Shown here piece after piece: positions 58,801 to 63,970 of a stretch of DNA of 64,000 nucleotides. The position numbers and the translations under genes are program-made. Origin of the DNA: Phoronis australis. Taxonomy: Eukaryota; Phoronida; Phoronidae. The stretch's first letter is position 1, and each line of letters begins with the position of its first letter. The DNA is taken from contig NMRA01000671.1 in NCBI GenBank assembly GCA_002633005.1, positions 99,916 to 163,915 on the forward strand, given 5' to 3'. The notes beneath the pieces were generated by a model. It made no database searches. It saw only the letters and a program-made list of their open reading frames with translations, and was not told where the DNA came from.

Positions 58801-58812
58801 ATTTGAGGGTCG
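25593..58812 (+). CDS. VWDE-like: VWDE-like secreted protein gene, six 5' exons, incomplete at 3' end
   Basis: Six exons give 455 codons plus two bases with compatible phases throughout (1,1,1,0,0,2). Order of parts: signal peptide; a D8C domain (eight-cysteine domain known from UMOD, GP2, OIT3 and VWDE) split over exons 1 and 2; a short Cys/Pro linker; a glycosylated region of about 250 residues over exons 4 and 5; and the start of a von Willebrand D domain in exon 6, recognised by CSSKNDPHFTTFEG. D8C followed by a VWD domain is the arrangement of VWDE. Members are large extracellular proteins with later EGF repeats. Those exons are not in the window. About eight N-glycosylation sequons support an extracellular product. 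The introns (5.2, 0.8, 0.9, 14.2 and 10.8 kb) are filled with transposons. Alternatives are another D8C/VWD protein of the same superfamily. Domain assignment is strong; orthology to VWDE is inferred. Confidence 0.7.
26581..26743. repeat. Large foldback (hairpin) element
   Basis: Two arms of about 75 bases are near-perfect inverted copies. The left arm runs tagattattacatg, cgttatcccccgttatctag, agcccgagtggattt, agagaattatc; the right arm mirrors it to catgtaataatcta. The short centre (gaggggcgtcagccccga) is itself self-complementary. The arms differ at only a few bases apart from the cgatgt / gctgaga segments, so the insertion is young. This is typical of a palindromic MITE. Confidence 0.8.
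27268..27335 (+). repeat. tRNA-like sequence, probably SINE head
   Basis: The sequence gcatggtgtagtggtaaagt resembles an RNA polymerase III box A region, and gggttcgactcc resembles box B, with tRNA-like spacing. The T stem pairs at only two of five positions and there is no matching acceptor stem, so this is not a functional tRNA. A tRNA-derived SINE or tRNA pseudogene is most likely. Confidence 0.5.
27692..28045 (+). repeat. 179-bp tandem duplication
   Basis: The unit beginning aactgcgacccgtacat and ending gatatcacaaggggg occurs at 27,692-27,870 and again at 27,871-28,045, with a few percent divergence. Each unit ends with cagtggcagatct-type sequence and a G run, so the unit may itself be derived from a short mobile element. 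Confidence 0.85.
28263..28335 (-). repeat. tRNA-like sequence, probably SINE-derived
   Basis: On the minus strand ggggtagtggtaaagcacg (box A-like) is followed by gtgagttcgagtctgag (box B-like) at tRNA spacing. The T stem is imperfect (three of five pairs). It shares the tagtggtaaag segment with the sequence at 27,268, so the two may come from the same SINE family in opposite orientations. Confidence 0.45.
28520..30800. repeat. Diverged tandem units in opposed orientations
   Basis: From about 29,990 to 30,800 there are repeated blocks such as ccaccactgaaattgtctgg, ttgtgccatgtacag, ttcaaacggttac and gttgatccagctcaa, spaced roughly 110-130 bases. The same blocks occur on the opposite strand at 28,520-28,920 (ctgtacatggcacaac, aaaccaattgaacgg, atttcagcggtgggg). 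Between them a separate ~240-bp unit is duplicated (about 28,913-29,150 and 29,250-29,490, starting gatgcacgggcgac / ggtgcacgggtgac). The whole is a partly palindromic repeat cluster. ORFs inside it are not considered genes. Confidence 0.55.
31002..31208 (+). CDS. VWDE-like exon 2: second half of D8C
   Basis: It enters after ttttgatttcaag in phase 1 (completing a Gly codon) and leaves at tgcag|gtaaat in phase 1, 69 codons long. It reads NIPPVKSGIVNRTMCITGSF, then FNCNECLDDEHLCCS, IQVRNC, VVYHLP and CPIGYC. The VNRTxC, double Cys, IQVxNC, VYxLP and YC pattern is the second half of the D8C domain and follows exon 1 directly (GWMIG-NIPP). NRT and NCS are potential glycosylation sites. Confidence 0.75.
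31209..31990 (+). other. Intron 2 of the VWDE-like gene
   Basis: It starts gtaaat and ends aatttttag. It includes a TATATGTA low-complexity stretch at about 31,755-31,812. Nothing else is recognised. Confidence 0.6.
31991..32053 (+). CDS. VWDE-like exon 3: small Cys/Pro linker
   Basis: A 63-base exon, symmetrical in phase 1, between tttttag and the donor aacg|gtgagt. It encodes NRKPCPAGQTSFTGFPPGCN. The PCPxGxT-PPGC pattern is a short disulfide-bonded linker often seen after D8C and EGF-like domains. It keeps the frame between exons 2 and 4 and is too short to stand out as an ORF. Confidence 0.65.
32054..33000 (+). other. Intron 3 of the VWDE-like gene, with a CA microsatellite
   Basis: It starts gtgagt and ends tctgatgtag. 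It contains a long imperfect (CA)n/(CACACG)n microsatellite at about 32,762-32,915, which produces spurious Cys/Val-rich ORFs on the minus strand. Confidence 0.6.
32762..32915. repeat. (CA)n / (CACACG)n microsatellite
   Basis: An imperfect dinucleotide array with interspersed G residues, about 150 bases long. Confidence 0.95.
33001..33329 (+). CDS. VWDE-like exon 4: glycosylated extracellular region
   Basis: The acceptor gatgtag|at at 33,001 fits the phase 1 left by exon 3; the frame-continuous gttcag at 32,972 does not. The exon ends in phase 0 at tttaat|gtaagt. It reads DKVSMYNGTVKVSSHVGSRP, later IQFHCNIPHDNSDGFADLFF, NVRWLINDQEVTFEELG and NRTGPIIALPFN. The FHC, VRWLINDQ and late hydrophobic strand look like one beta-sandwich-type module, as seen between D8C and VWD in VWDE-like proteins. 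There are four N-glycosylation sequons (NGT, NVS, NLT, NRT). The frame continues past the donor into intronic sequence that encodes a hydrophobic but repetitive tail, not taken as coding. Confidence 0.7.
33580..33668 (+). repeat. Short minisatellite, ~20-bp period
   Basis: Units of the form ttttgcgttcccttgcaaaa are repeated about four times with small changes. Each unit contains the complementary ttgcaaaa and ttttgc(g) ends, so it can fold. It lies directly before the HINE-like fragment at 33,672. Confidence 0.75.
33672..34132 (+). mobile_element. HINE-like repeat, truncated older copy 2a
   Basis: Starts tgagcccatatgtttatatg, a diverged form of the family 5' end, with the (tccg) tract and several ~120-bp units. 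It breaks off where a fuller copy starts at 34,133. Higher divergence than the other copies suggests it is older, and the second copy probably landed in it or beside it. Confidence 0.55.
34133..35661 (+). mobile_element. HINE-like repeat, copy 2b
   Basis: Same family and orientation as 18,706-20,106. It starts TGCGCCCACATATTTATATG, has a tccgtccg tract and the internal ~120-bp units with ctagtggcaatttt boundaries. The conserved 3' block carries the ~60-codon open frame (ATG at 35,337, stop at 35,517). The end is atgggcgcatttcaacgctctgcgttgctcttgt in segments, with the small terminal hairpin. It is about 1.53 kb, between the lengths of the other two copies, which suggests variation in the number of internal units. 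Confidence 0.6.
37567..37935 (+). pseudogene. LINE reverse transcriptase remnant
   Basis: Broken frames carry motif A-like DFVNVQKAFDSLDRNDLF (37,567), then VKQGDPLSPTLFSVVINDLL (about 37,689), and LIDADDMVL with the catalytic Asp pair (about 37,812). The order and spacing are those of reverse transcriptase palm motifs in non-LTR retrotransposons. Stops separate the pieces, and nothing upstream (endonuclease) is recognised, so it is a dead, truncated fragment. It differs in sequence from the LINE at 42.4-45.6 kb. Confidence 0.65.
38185..38765. repeat. GC-rich foldback repeats (GGGCGGCACACCA type)
   Basis: Several short palindromic modules: gggggccaatggcccccag near 38,198; gcggcacaccatatggggct, then ttcagcctcccccc at 38,590-38,650; and ggcggcacaccataagggga with atagccccgc at 38,675-38,710. 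A related pair is at 51,390-51,535. They look like small foldback transposons or derivatives. Confidence 0.5.
38783..41938. mobile_element. 3.16-kb DNA transposon with 16-bp TIRs and TTA target duplication
   Basis: The left end TAGTCGGTGGGCCAGA (38,783) is exactly inverted at the right end (41,923-41,938). A second conserved block, ttgtgagtactttaggggggcaa at 38,827 onward, is mirrored at about 41,875-41,905. TTA flanks both ends (38,780-38,782 and 41,939-41,941). A 3-bp T-W-A duplication is known for PIF/Harbinger elements. Inside, the minus strand encodes a Cys motif (next entry). No intact transposase was found, so the superfamily remains open. Confidence 0.65.
39515..39715 (-). CDS. CXC (tesmin/TSO1-like) Cys-rich C-terminal fragment in a transposon
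   Basis: This minus-strand frame, ending in a stop at 39,515, has ten Cys: C16-x-C18-x4-C23-x6-C30-C31-x5-C37-x3-C41-x-C43-x2-C46-x-N48. The second half (C-x3-C-x-C-x2-C-x-N) matches a CXC zinc-binding repeat exactly; the first half is slightly altered. CXC-like motifs occur at the C-terminus of proteins coded by some invertebrate mobile elements, where they may bind DNA. It lies inside the TIR element 38,783-41,938. A second coding-like segment on the same strand, at about 40,000-40,110 (SKLLANGDVICLSKLKQDFE), may be part of the same broken protein. Frames between the two are interrupted. Confidence 0.5.
   Translation of the reverse strand: MTMPASPLTVLNDERCKCKKNMCAGKLSLCCSAGSNCTEMCSCDNCSNISNTDCITLDSSLTSQPK
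42440..45590 (+). pseudogene. Decayed LINE (APE-type endonuclease plus reverse transcriptase)
   Basis: Read across several frames. Endonuclease: SDCSLATLGDLNATTGN (about 42,510), NDRFPGDTKGEFTCLSGGG (about 42,705) and WDESDHLPVICKF (about 42,834), the GDxNAxTG and SDHxPV motifs of apurinic-type nucleases. Reverse transcriptase: NNYRDICLLSALGKLF (43,793), FVDFLKAFDRIPHSLL (about 44,010), GTLQGCMVSSLLFVLYLNE (about 44,185) and LLHADDIVLYS (about 44,317), where the usual Tyr before ADD is His. YKYLGLLITPK follows at 44,519, and near 45,260 NRLCELCNSGCVENEYNVV is a C-terminal Cys motif. At least six frameshifts or stops show it is dead. The 5' end is probably truncated and the 3' end is near 45,590. 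Confidence 0.8.
47538..47963 (+). CDS. VWDE-like exon 5
   Basis: The acceptor ttttcctatcag at 47,537 is strong and the frame enters in phase 0, matching exon 4. The exon reads VTNDHMEIREGTEVVVQF, then AATIPLIGVNCNPKKKECE, VFHIQTLEK, CVTGFEPKI, YDCSPKF and KFNVSIMASVDGQNV, ending near ATHPAWLRHV. Four Cys in two pairs and alternating strands suggest a beta-sandwich module before the VWD domain. Donor choice is uncertain. A phase-0 donor at gtg|gtagca (47,964) joins cleanly to exon 6 (WLRHV-LTIKDRD) and is used here; gcaa|gtatga at about 47,983 is a phase-1 alternative that would need another exon. The frame stops at 47,997. Confidence 0.7.
49124..50717 (+). mobile_element. Kolobok-like THAP DNA transposon remnant
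   Basis: The left end AGGAGAATGCCGCCC (49,124) and the right end GGGTGGCATGCTCCT (50,703-50,717) are inverted repeats with 13 of 15 positions equal. TTAA precedes the left end, and TTAT follows the right end, one change from TTAA. A THAP-domain open frame lies just inside the left end. TTAA target sites plus a THAP protein are the marks of the Kolobok superfamily. No transposase catalytic region was found, so the copy is likely an internally deleted derivative. Confidence 0.45.
49297..49521 (+). CDS. THAP-type zinc-finger fragment
   Basis: The first ATG at 49,297 gives MLRCIVPACPNLAAARNAG, then ISYFLLPRESEMLRKWLMVV and later HLRVCGLQTSTVSHE, with a stop at 49,519. The early C-x4-C, the central FxLPxExxxLRKW and the late V-C-G-L pattern follow the THAP C2CH fold. 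The last zinc ligand (His in C-x2-H) is replaced by Gln, so zinc binding should be damaged. There is no AVPxxF tail. THAP domains bind DNA in both host factors and transposases. The location inside a TTAA-flanked TIR element favours a transposon origin. Confidence 0.55.
   Translation: MLRCIVPACPNLAAARNAGISYFLLPRESEMLRKWLMVVKNELYAVNSNYEAVKHLRVCGLQTSTVSHECRLTK
51385..51540. repeat. GC-rich foldback pair (GGCGCAGCACTGAAAAAAGTG type)
   Basis: Two direct copies of gg(c/t)gg(c)gcac-agcactgaaaaaagtgg, each followed by self-complementary text (ggggctgaagcc/cagccccc; gagctatagccccgcc). They are related to the modules at 38,590-38,710. Confidence 0.5.
51617..54420 (-). repeat. Copy B of the ~2.3-kb interspersed repeat, inverted relative to copy A
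   Basis: Reverse-complement match to 11,595-13,915 along its length. Examples are gacaaccgacataggcgtgg (51,671 onward), the hairpin-like tcagacagtgccctttcttg area, the block aaaggtgtttttagtttcc (about 53,540) and ccagccaccagaaactggac (about 53,767). It is longer than copy A mainly because a MITE is inserted at 53,950-54,235. The two copies look roughly 80-85 percent similar by eye, an estimate only. Confidence 0.6.
53950..54235. mobile_element. MITE of the CAGTGGCGGA family inserted in repeat copy B
   Basis: It starts CAGTGGCGGACTTAGGGGG and ends ctggatccgcccc. Copy A of the host repeat reads through without it (cacaataaaatgaattttgacc), so this is a filled site. Flanks acgaatac and agaatctt could be a decayed 8-bp target duplication. 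It shares the ccatttgacagttcgggg block with the copies at 11,379 and 56,568. Confidence 0.65.
54843..55043 (+). CDS. Unassigned acidic ORF in THAP transposon
   Basis: A 66-codon + strand frame (MNKYYEETYENGGQDYEMRL and on), rich in Glu, Asp and Pro, immediately preceded by another frame ending at 54,846 (overlap atga). It lies opposite the end of the minus-strand THAP reading. It could be a remnant of a second transposon protein or chance; no family is recognised. Confidence 0.15.
   Translation: MNKYYEETYENGGQDYEMRLHESKNEFDMFSAAYFSTLRPYELDPPAREAASGSASQPSHPTDDPE
54936..55303 (-). pseudogene. Broken THAP-domain gene in transposon
   Basis: On the minus strand the reading starts MCGGCSYSSQTENVSVF (first zinc Cys pair, C-x2-C), shifts frame near FRR/GVPKDAK, and continues VPKDAKVAQ, a stop, then WHRFVRRTRVLNLSVDQAIL. 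It ends LCSAHFEESCFDS with the C-x2-H pair. This order (C-x2-C, KDAK..W, LCSAHF) is a clear THAP domain. A frameshift and a TAG-type stop kill it, and the downstream sequence shows no transposase motif. It is a DNA-binding part of a mobile element, not a host gene. Confidence 0.65.
55999..56156. mobile_element. Short MITE (GGCGGATCCAGGGGG ends), nested in THAP element
   Basis: It starts taggcggatccaggggggtc and ends cctggatccgcccctg, which are inverted ends. Ctacg occurs on both sides (gtctacgca and ctacgttt), perhaps a worn target duplication. It has the same type of end as the MITEs at 11,379 and 53,950 but a different interior. Confidence 0.6.
56568..56720. mobile_element. MITE of the CAGTGGCGGA family, inverted copy
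   Basis: Read on the minus strand it begins cagtggcagacttaggggtg and matches the element at 11,379-11,531 through its length, including the taaaaccctggcta segment. It lies just outside the right end of the THAP transposon. Confidence 0.6.
56838..57195 (+). repeat. Old, diverged fragment of the HINE-like ~120-bp units
   Basis: Includes gtgaaatttggcagatgtg, cctcattagtggcaatttt, cacctttgtatcttt and actgtggcgccgctggtggtag, which are clearly the internal units of the family at 18.7, 34.1 and 59.1 kb, but with much higher divergence and no 5' or 3' ends. Confidence 0.55.
57740..58110 (-). pseudogene. LINE C-terminal remnant (R1/Jockey-like)
   Basis: One minus-strand frame with an internal TAG reads VDKTWEMWICAAVIRRITSY then AASVWVTAL, continues LQRLACLCITSAFPETPSAA and ends LEILIGLLQLYIYAYLENEA / FAAVRLR. 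The SYAASVW, LQRLACLCIT-AxxxTPxAALE and EAAxAAxRL series is the conserved region after the reverse transcriptase in R1/Jockey-type non-LTR elements. The upstream reverse transcriptase is missing. It is unrelated in sequence to the LINE at 42.4-45.6 kb. Confidence 0.7.
58724..58812 (+). CDS. VWDE-like exon 6: start of von Willebrand D domain
   Basis: An 89-base exon between tttacttgcag and cg|gtaagt, entering in phase 0 and leaving in phase 2. It encodes LTIKDRDKNETSNHICSS followed by KNDPHFTTFEG. The Cys followed by NDPHFTTFxG is the opening signature of VWD domains, which bind calcium and are processed or disulfide-linked in secreted proteins. It is too short to be seen as an ORF but is diagnostic. 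The rest of the domain must lie beyond the window; no matching phase-2 exon was found between 58,813 and 64,000. Confidence 0.75.
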
Positions 58813-59055
58813 GTAAGTACAGGAACCCATTTACTCCCAAATTCTTATTTTGTTGCAATTTTCATTTATATCATGTGCCTTGACACTTTATTAAAGAGTT
58901 TTGATCATTTTAATGGAAAAGTGGTTATTTGGGGTCATATTGGGGTCATTTGTAATCGTCCCATTAATGGGACAGTGGGGAAAAATGGGTGCTATATACA
59001 ACATCAAAGCAAATTTATTTCTTACATAATTCCAGTTCATTTTATTACTTTATTA

Positions 59056-61004
59056 TGCGCCCACATATTTATATGTGGACGCATCATGCCGTCATCTCCG
59101 TCCGTCCGTCCGTCCGTCCGGGCGGCGTCCGGTGTCCGGCGTCCAGCGTCCGGCGTCCGCTGCTTTATCTCCAAAACCCTTTGACATACGTTCATGAAAT
59201 TTGGCACATATGTCCATTCAGGCAGGGGACGGCATGTGCGAACTTTCGGACGGATCCGACTACCGGTGTGCCCCCTAGTGGCAATTTTAGTTTTTTACGC
59301 TTATCTTTGCATCTTCAAAAGTCCTGAACGGATTTTCATGAAATTTGGTATGTAGGCACCTTTTTTGTGAGATGACGCTATCCTGCCGTTTTCAGATAGA
59401 TTCGACATAATTTGCGCATCCTAGTGGCCATTTTTAGTGTTTTCGAGTCTGTTCTTGTGCGTCCACCCCTCTATCAACCAAACCGCTCAAAGGATGATTG
59501 TGAAAATTGGCATGTATATGCTTACTATGTAGAGTACGTTTGACGATGATTTTCCGACGATTTCGACCACTGTGGCGCCTCCTAGTGGCAGTTTTTTTGC
59601 GCCTATGGCTGTATCTCCTAAACCGTTCGCAGGATCTTTAAGAAATTCTGTAAGTATATTTATATGATGTTAACAACGGAAGATGACGACTTTTGGACGG
59701 ATCCGACTACCGGTGTGCCCCCTAGTGGCAATTTTAATTTTTTATGCTTACCTTTGTATCTTCAAAAGTCCTGAACGGATTTTCATGAAATTCGGTATGT
59801 TGGCACCTATTAGTGGGATGACGCTATCCTCCCGTTTTCAGATGGATTCGACATAGGTTGCGCCACCTAGTGGCCATTTTTAGTGTTTTCGAGTCTTTTT
59901 TTGTGCGTCCACCCCTCTATCAACCAAACCGCTCAAAGGATGATTGTGAAAATTGGCATGTATACGCTTACTATGTAGAGGATGGTTGACTAGGATTTTC
60001 AGACGATTTGGACTACTGTGGTGCCTCCTAGTGGAAGTTTTGTTTTGTTTGCGCCTATGGCTGTATCTCCTGAACCGTTCGCAGGATCTTTACGAAATTT
60101 TATAAGTGGATTTATATTATGTTAACAACAGACGATGACGACTTTTGGACGGGTCCGCCTACCAGTGTGCTTCCTAGTGGCAATTTAATTTTTTTACGTT
60201 TACCTCTGTATCCTCACAAGTCCTTAAGGGATTTTCATGAAATTAGGTATGTAGGCACCTATTAGTGCGATGACGCTATCCTCCCGTTTTCGGATGGATT
60301 CGACCTAGTTTGCGACACCCAGTGGCCATTTTTACTGTTTTTGAGTCTGTTTTTTGGCGTCCACCCCTCTATCAACCATGATTGTGAAAATTGGCATGTA
60401 TGTTTGTACTATGAAGAGGACGGTTGACGCTGAATTTCCCATGACTTTGATTACGGTGGCGCCTCCTAGTGGCAGTTTTTTGCGCCCATGGCTGTATCTC
60501 CCAAACCATTTGGAGGATCTTTACTAAATTTAGCAAGTGTATTTATGTGATGTTGAAAACTGACGATGACGACTTTAGGATGATTCTGACTATTGGTATG
60601 CCTGTAGTGGCAATTTAAGTATTTTACATTGACCTCTGTATTTTCATAGGTCTTCAGGTTTATACTTTGTGTTACTTCGTGACTATGAAGGAAAAGTTCC
60701 AAGCAGAAATTTGTTTCTGGCATTCTAATGCTGTGCTAATCTCGTATGTTGGTAAATTTGTTTTTAATTCTATGTTTCTGTGGTGCTTTCAGCTAATGAT
60801 GTGTAAGATGTGCTTGTATTATGAAGATCACTCACATTTTGCCCCTAGCCTATTGAGGAGACAATGACCATGCCTTTCCATTTTGCAAAGTACAACATGC
60901 TACATATATGCCCTCTACTGGCCACTTTATGGTACCAATAAACAACCCTAGAAGGATACCTTATACGGTGCAATTGTGGGCGCATTTCAACGCGTTGCTC
61001 TTGT
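59056..61004 (+). mobile_element. HINE-like repeat, copy 3, inside piggyBac
   Basis: The longest copy (1.95 kb). It has the same 5' palindrome (tgcgcccacatatttatatg), tccg tract, a larger number of ~120-bp internal units, the same 3' block (ATG at 60,685, stop at 60,865) and the same terminal gcgttgctcttgt. It lies between the left end of the piggyBac element and its transposase, so it inserted after the piggyBac. Confidence 0.65.
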
Positions 61005-61187
61005 ATGGATTAGCACATTGTTTCCATGCATATAAAATGAACAAGAACTTATCATAATAATAATTATGACTTATTTTAAGACAATTATCGCTAACGAACA
61101 GTTTTTGAAATATTGCGTACTGCACAGTTTTATTTCGTAGTCGGTCACAGTAACACGATGTTATGACGGCATTGAGGCTGAGTAATG

Positions 61188-62990
61188 TCACTGGTCGTAT
61201 GCAACAAAGCATCTGTCATGCAGGTTTGCCTCACACTTGCTGCAGGCTTTTGTGGTTTTCTTTCCACAGACAAAACAGCGACGCTGAGTAGGCCGAGTGA
61301 TGATATAGTGCTCAGTTTTGTCCATACGAACTTTATCAAGGACATTCTTAGAAAATGGTGTCGCACTTCTTGGTCTTCCCATCAGCTTAGCTGTTTGCCG
61401 TCCTTTGGCAAGGTACACACGGGCGATGTCTCGCCTGACGTCAAGCACATCCTTGGGTTGTTGTTTGACAGCTGGTGTGGCGCGGTACATGTACCACGCT
61501 TGCTGAACACAAACATCCAGACAGTATGCAAAAATGCACCACCACCACTTCTTAGACTGTACACTAACTCTGTACTTATCCACATTCTGGTCCATTCTAT
61601 CGACCCCCTGGTGTTGTTGTAATGTTTAATTACAAATGGCTGTGAGATTTTCACTCTCTTCTTCTCGGCCCTGGACCATCGTTGGGCTTGGTGGACGGGC
61701 TCTACTCCATGGATATTGGATGCTATATTTACAATGCTGTTGTCGTTCCAGCGAACTACCATTAGCATGTTTACTTTGTCCAGGGCAAAATCGCAGTACC
61801 CACGCGGCTTCGATTGCATCTCTTTTATTGGCAAGAGAGGACAATCGCCGACACGATTTGCACGTATGGTGCCAGTTCATGCGATGCCCATCTTTGTCAG
61901 CTCGTCAATGAGAGGGAAGGACGTAAATAAATTGTCGAAGGTTAGATGGTAGCCGTTGTCTTTTTGGAGTTTGGCCAAGAGGTCCAACACCACACCACCT
62001 CCCATTCCAAATGCAGCAGATTCAGTTGCTTGCCTCCCGTTTTTCCCTTGATACGGCTCAAACTGGACAACGTATCCCAGTGGTGTTGTTAGAGCCCACA
62101 TCTTGAAACCGAATCGCATTGACTTCCCTCTAATGAACTGTTTGGCACCATGCCGGCCATAATACGGTATCATACTTTCGTCAATAGACAGGTTTGTTAC
62201 TTGATGAAATTGTTTAAACACCTTTCGTTGATGGCTGATAACAGGGGCCTCACCTTTGCCATCTTGTCTGTCGCATCGAGAGAGTCGTTGTCTGCTAGAT
62301 GGAGGTACTTCATTATTTCGTCAAAGCGATTTCTTGACATGGTGCTGTCCACGGCCTCATTTCTCACATCATCATCCAGTGACCAGTACATACGCCGGCG
62401 AGGAACGGGAGAATAACCAGATACCAAAAGGATTCCAAGGCAACCACGCATCTCATCAGCGATCACTTGAAATGTATGGTTACCTTTGGATGCAGCATAT
62501 TTGATAGTTTGCACAACTAGTAACTCAATTACATCCTGCTCAAAAAAAGTTCAAATAACCCGGGTGGTGTTTGCGGCAGACTTTCACCAACAAAATAAAC
62601 TGGCTGCCACGCAAATTTATCTGACTTTTGGATATCTTCGTCGGACCAGGATCAGGCAACTTTCTGTGTTGGTTTCGGCTTACTGCTTACTTTTCGTTTC
62701 TTTGGAGCAGGCACAACAGGTAAATCGTCACCACTGGCATCTTCGTCTACTTCTTCTTCAACTTCCTCAACAACATTCACATGTCTTCGTTCATTTTGTA
62801 CCAAAGTCACGGACGCAGTAGAAGTCAATAGGCGACGCGGCAAGTTGTCGACATTGCCACTACCATCTTCATCACCACTGTCCTCATCAGTTACGTTGCC
62901 TTCATCAGGAGGATCAATGAAAATATCAGCCCTTTAGAAGTGCTGATCATCCTCCAACATTGAAATTGCATCATTTACCGTGAAGAGTCT
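61188..62990 (-). pseudogene. piggyBac transposase pseudogene
   Basis: On the minus strand: N-terminal acidic region (TVNDAISMLEDD, then DIFIDPPDEGNVTDEDSG), Lys/Arg stretch KKRKVSSKPKP, then IELLVVQTIKYAASKGNHTF and SRNRFDEIMKYLHLAD. The catalytic core has LSIDESMIPYYGRHGAK (first Asp), YHLTFDNLFTSFPL (second Asp) and GVDRMDQNVDKY (third Asp). It ends with the Cys-rich domain RRCFVCGKKTTKACSKCEAN, LHDRCF. All three catalytic Asp are still legible. Lesions: stops near 62,935, at 62,652 and at 61,877; frameshifts near 62,545 (T run), 62,220 and 61,610. It is inactive as it stands. Confidence 0.85.
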
Positions 62991-63061
62991 GCAAAAATAT
63001 GAAAAAATGTCAATGCTGTTCGAAGGTCTAGAGCACCCATTTGATCCCGTTGTCCCTTTAA

Positions 63062-63657
63062 TGGGACGGATTTAAAATAAGTTATATGTAATTAGCACAA
63101 CATAAAACCACTGAGTAATACGTTATTCACAATCTACAATGGTGTTAATTCATATTTGCAAAATTTCATAGCAATTGTTCAAGTAATAATAACATAAAAT
63201 GAACTTACCTTTGTCTTTTAGTCATTTTTGTTCCACATGGAGGGCGTGGCGTCACAATAACGCCTGTGTGATGCTATGAAGGGGATATAATTGTTATCAG
63301 TGACATCTATTGTTTCAGTTACTTGCATGGATGGAAGTCATTATGAATCAGCTGCACAACTAGGTCTATATTTAGTTTTAGACAGAGTTTTAAAGGGCGT
63401 CCCAATCATGGGACATTGGGTTGAAATGGGGGAAACAGCCCTGCTTGTATTTAAGTGATATCAGCTAGACCAGTGGTTTTCTCAGATCGACCCTGGAAAC
63501 TTCACAGTTGGAACCGAATTCTGGACTGACGGAGCAAAATTCAACAGATTGTTTTACGTGTAAGCTTGTTTAATTGTTATTTAAGGCACCGTATATGATT
63601 CCAAGTACGAATGTCATGTGGACAACAAACAGAATGAAAGCGCTCCGAGGAGCGAAC
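63062..63657. other. No supported gene
   Basis: AT-rich sequence within intron 6 of the VWDE-like gene. It contains gcgtcccaatcatgggacatt at about 63,398, which resembles the piggyBac ends. Nothing else is recognised. Confidence 0.4.
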
Positions 63658-63970
63658 CTTGGCGAAATTAACCAAAAAGATGACGATAAAGATGATGACG
63701 AAGATGACGAATATGACGACGATGGCGAACAAAAGAAGTATTAATAACATACACATGACGAACATAGAAGTCCGAAATCAGTAAGAAAAAGGCTACAGTC
63801 TTGTGCGACACTTGGCGAAATTAACGGAAAAGACAACGACGGAGATGATGAAGAAGATGATGACGATGATGACGAATATGATGATGGTGGTGGCGATGAT
63901 GAACAACATCACAACATTCATATGATGAACTTAGATGTCATAAATCAATAAGAAATAGGCTACAGTCTAG
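63658..63970 (+). repeat. ~153-bp tandem duplication with (GAYGAY)n core
   Basis: Two units start cttggcgaaattaac (63,658 and 63,811), run through gatgatgacgaagatgacga-type trinucleotides, and end aggctacagtct. The trinucleotide core is expanded differently in each. The Asp/Glu-rich reading in the first unit has a stop, so this is not taken as a gene. Confidence 0.75.

Larger units (their letters stand above)
58964..63061 (-). mobile_element. piggyBac DNA transposon, broken, with nested HINE-like insertion
   Basis: TTAA at 58,964-58,967 is followed by TGGGACAGTGGGG-aaaa-ATGGGTGC. In inverted orientation, TTAA at 63,058-63,061 borders AGGGACAACGGGAtcaaATGGGTGC. TTAA target sites with matching ends on both sides of a piggyBac transposase define the element. 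Total length is 4.1 kb, of which 59,056-61,004 is a HINE-like insertion, so the original was about 2.1 kb. Flanking cgtccca / tgggacg extend the symmetry outside TTAA. A third similar sequence (gcgtcccaatcatgggacattggg) is at about 63,398, possibly another element end. Confidence 0.65.

Noticed and set aside
61185-62821. Plus-strand ORFs of 82-145 codons
   Set aside because: They are antisense shadows of the piggyBac transposase.
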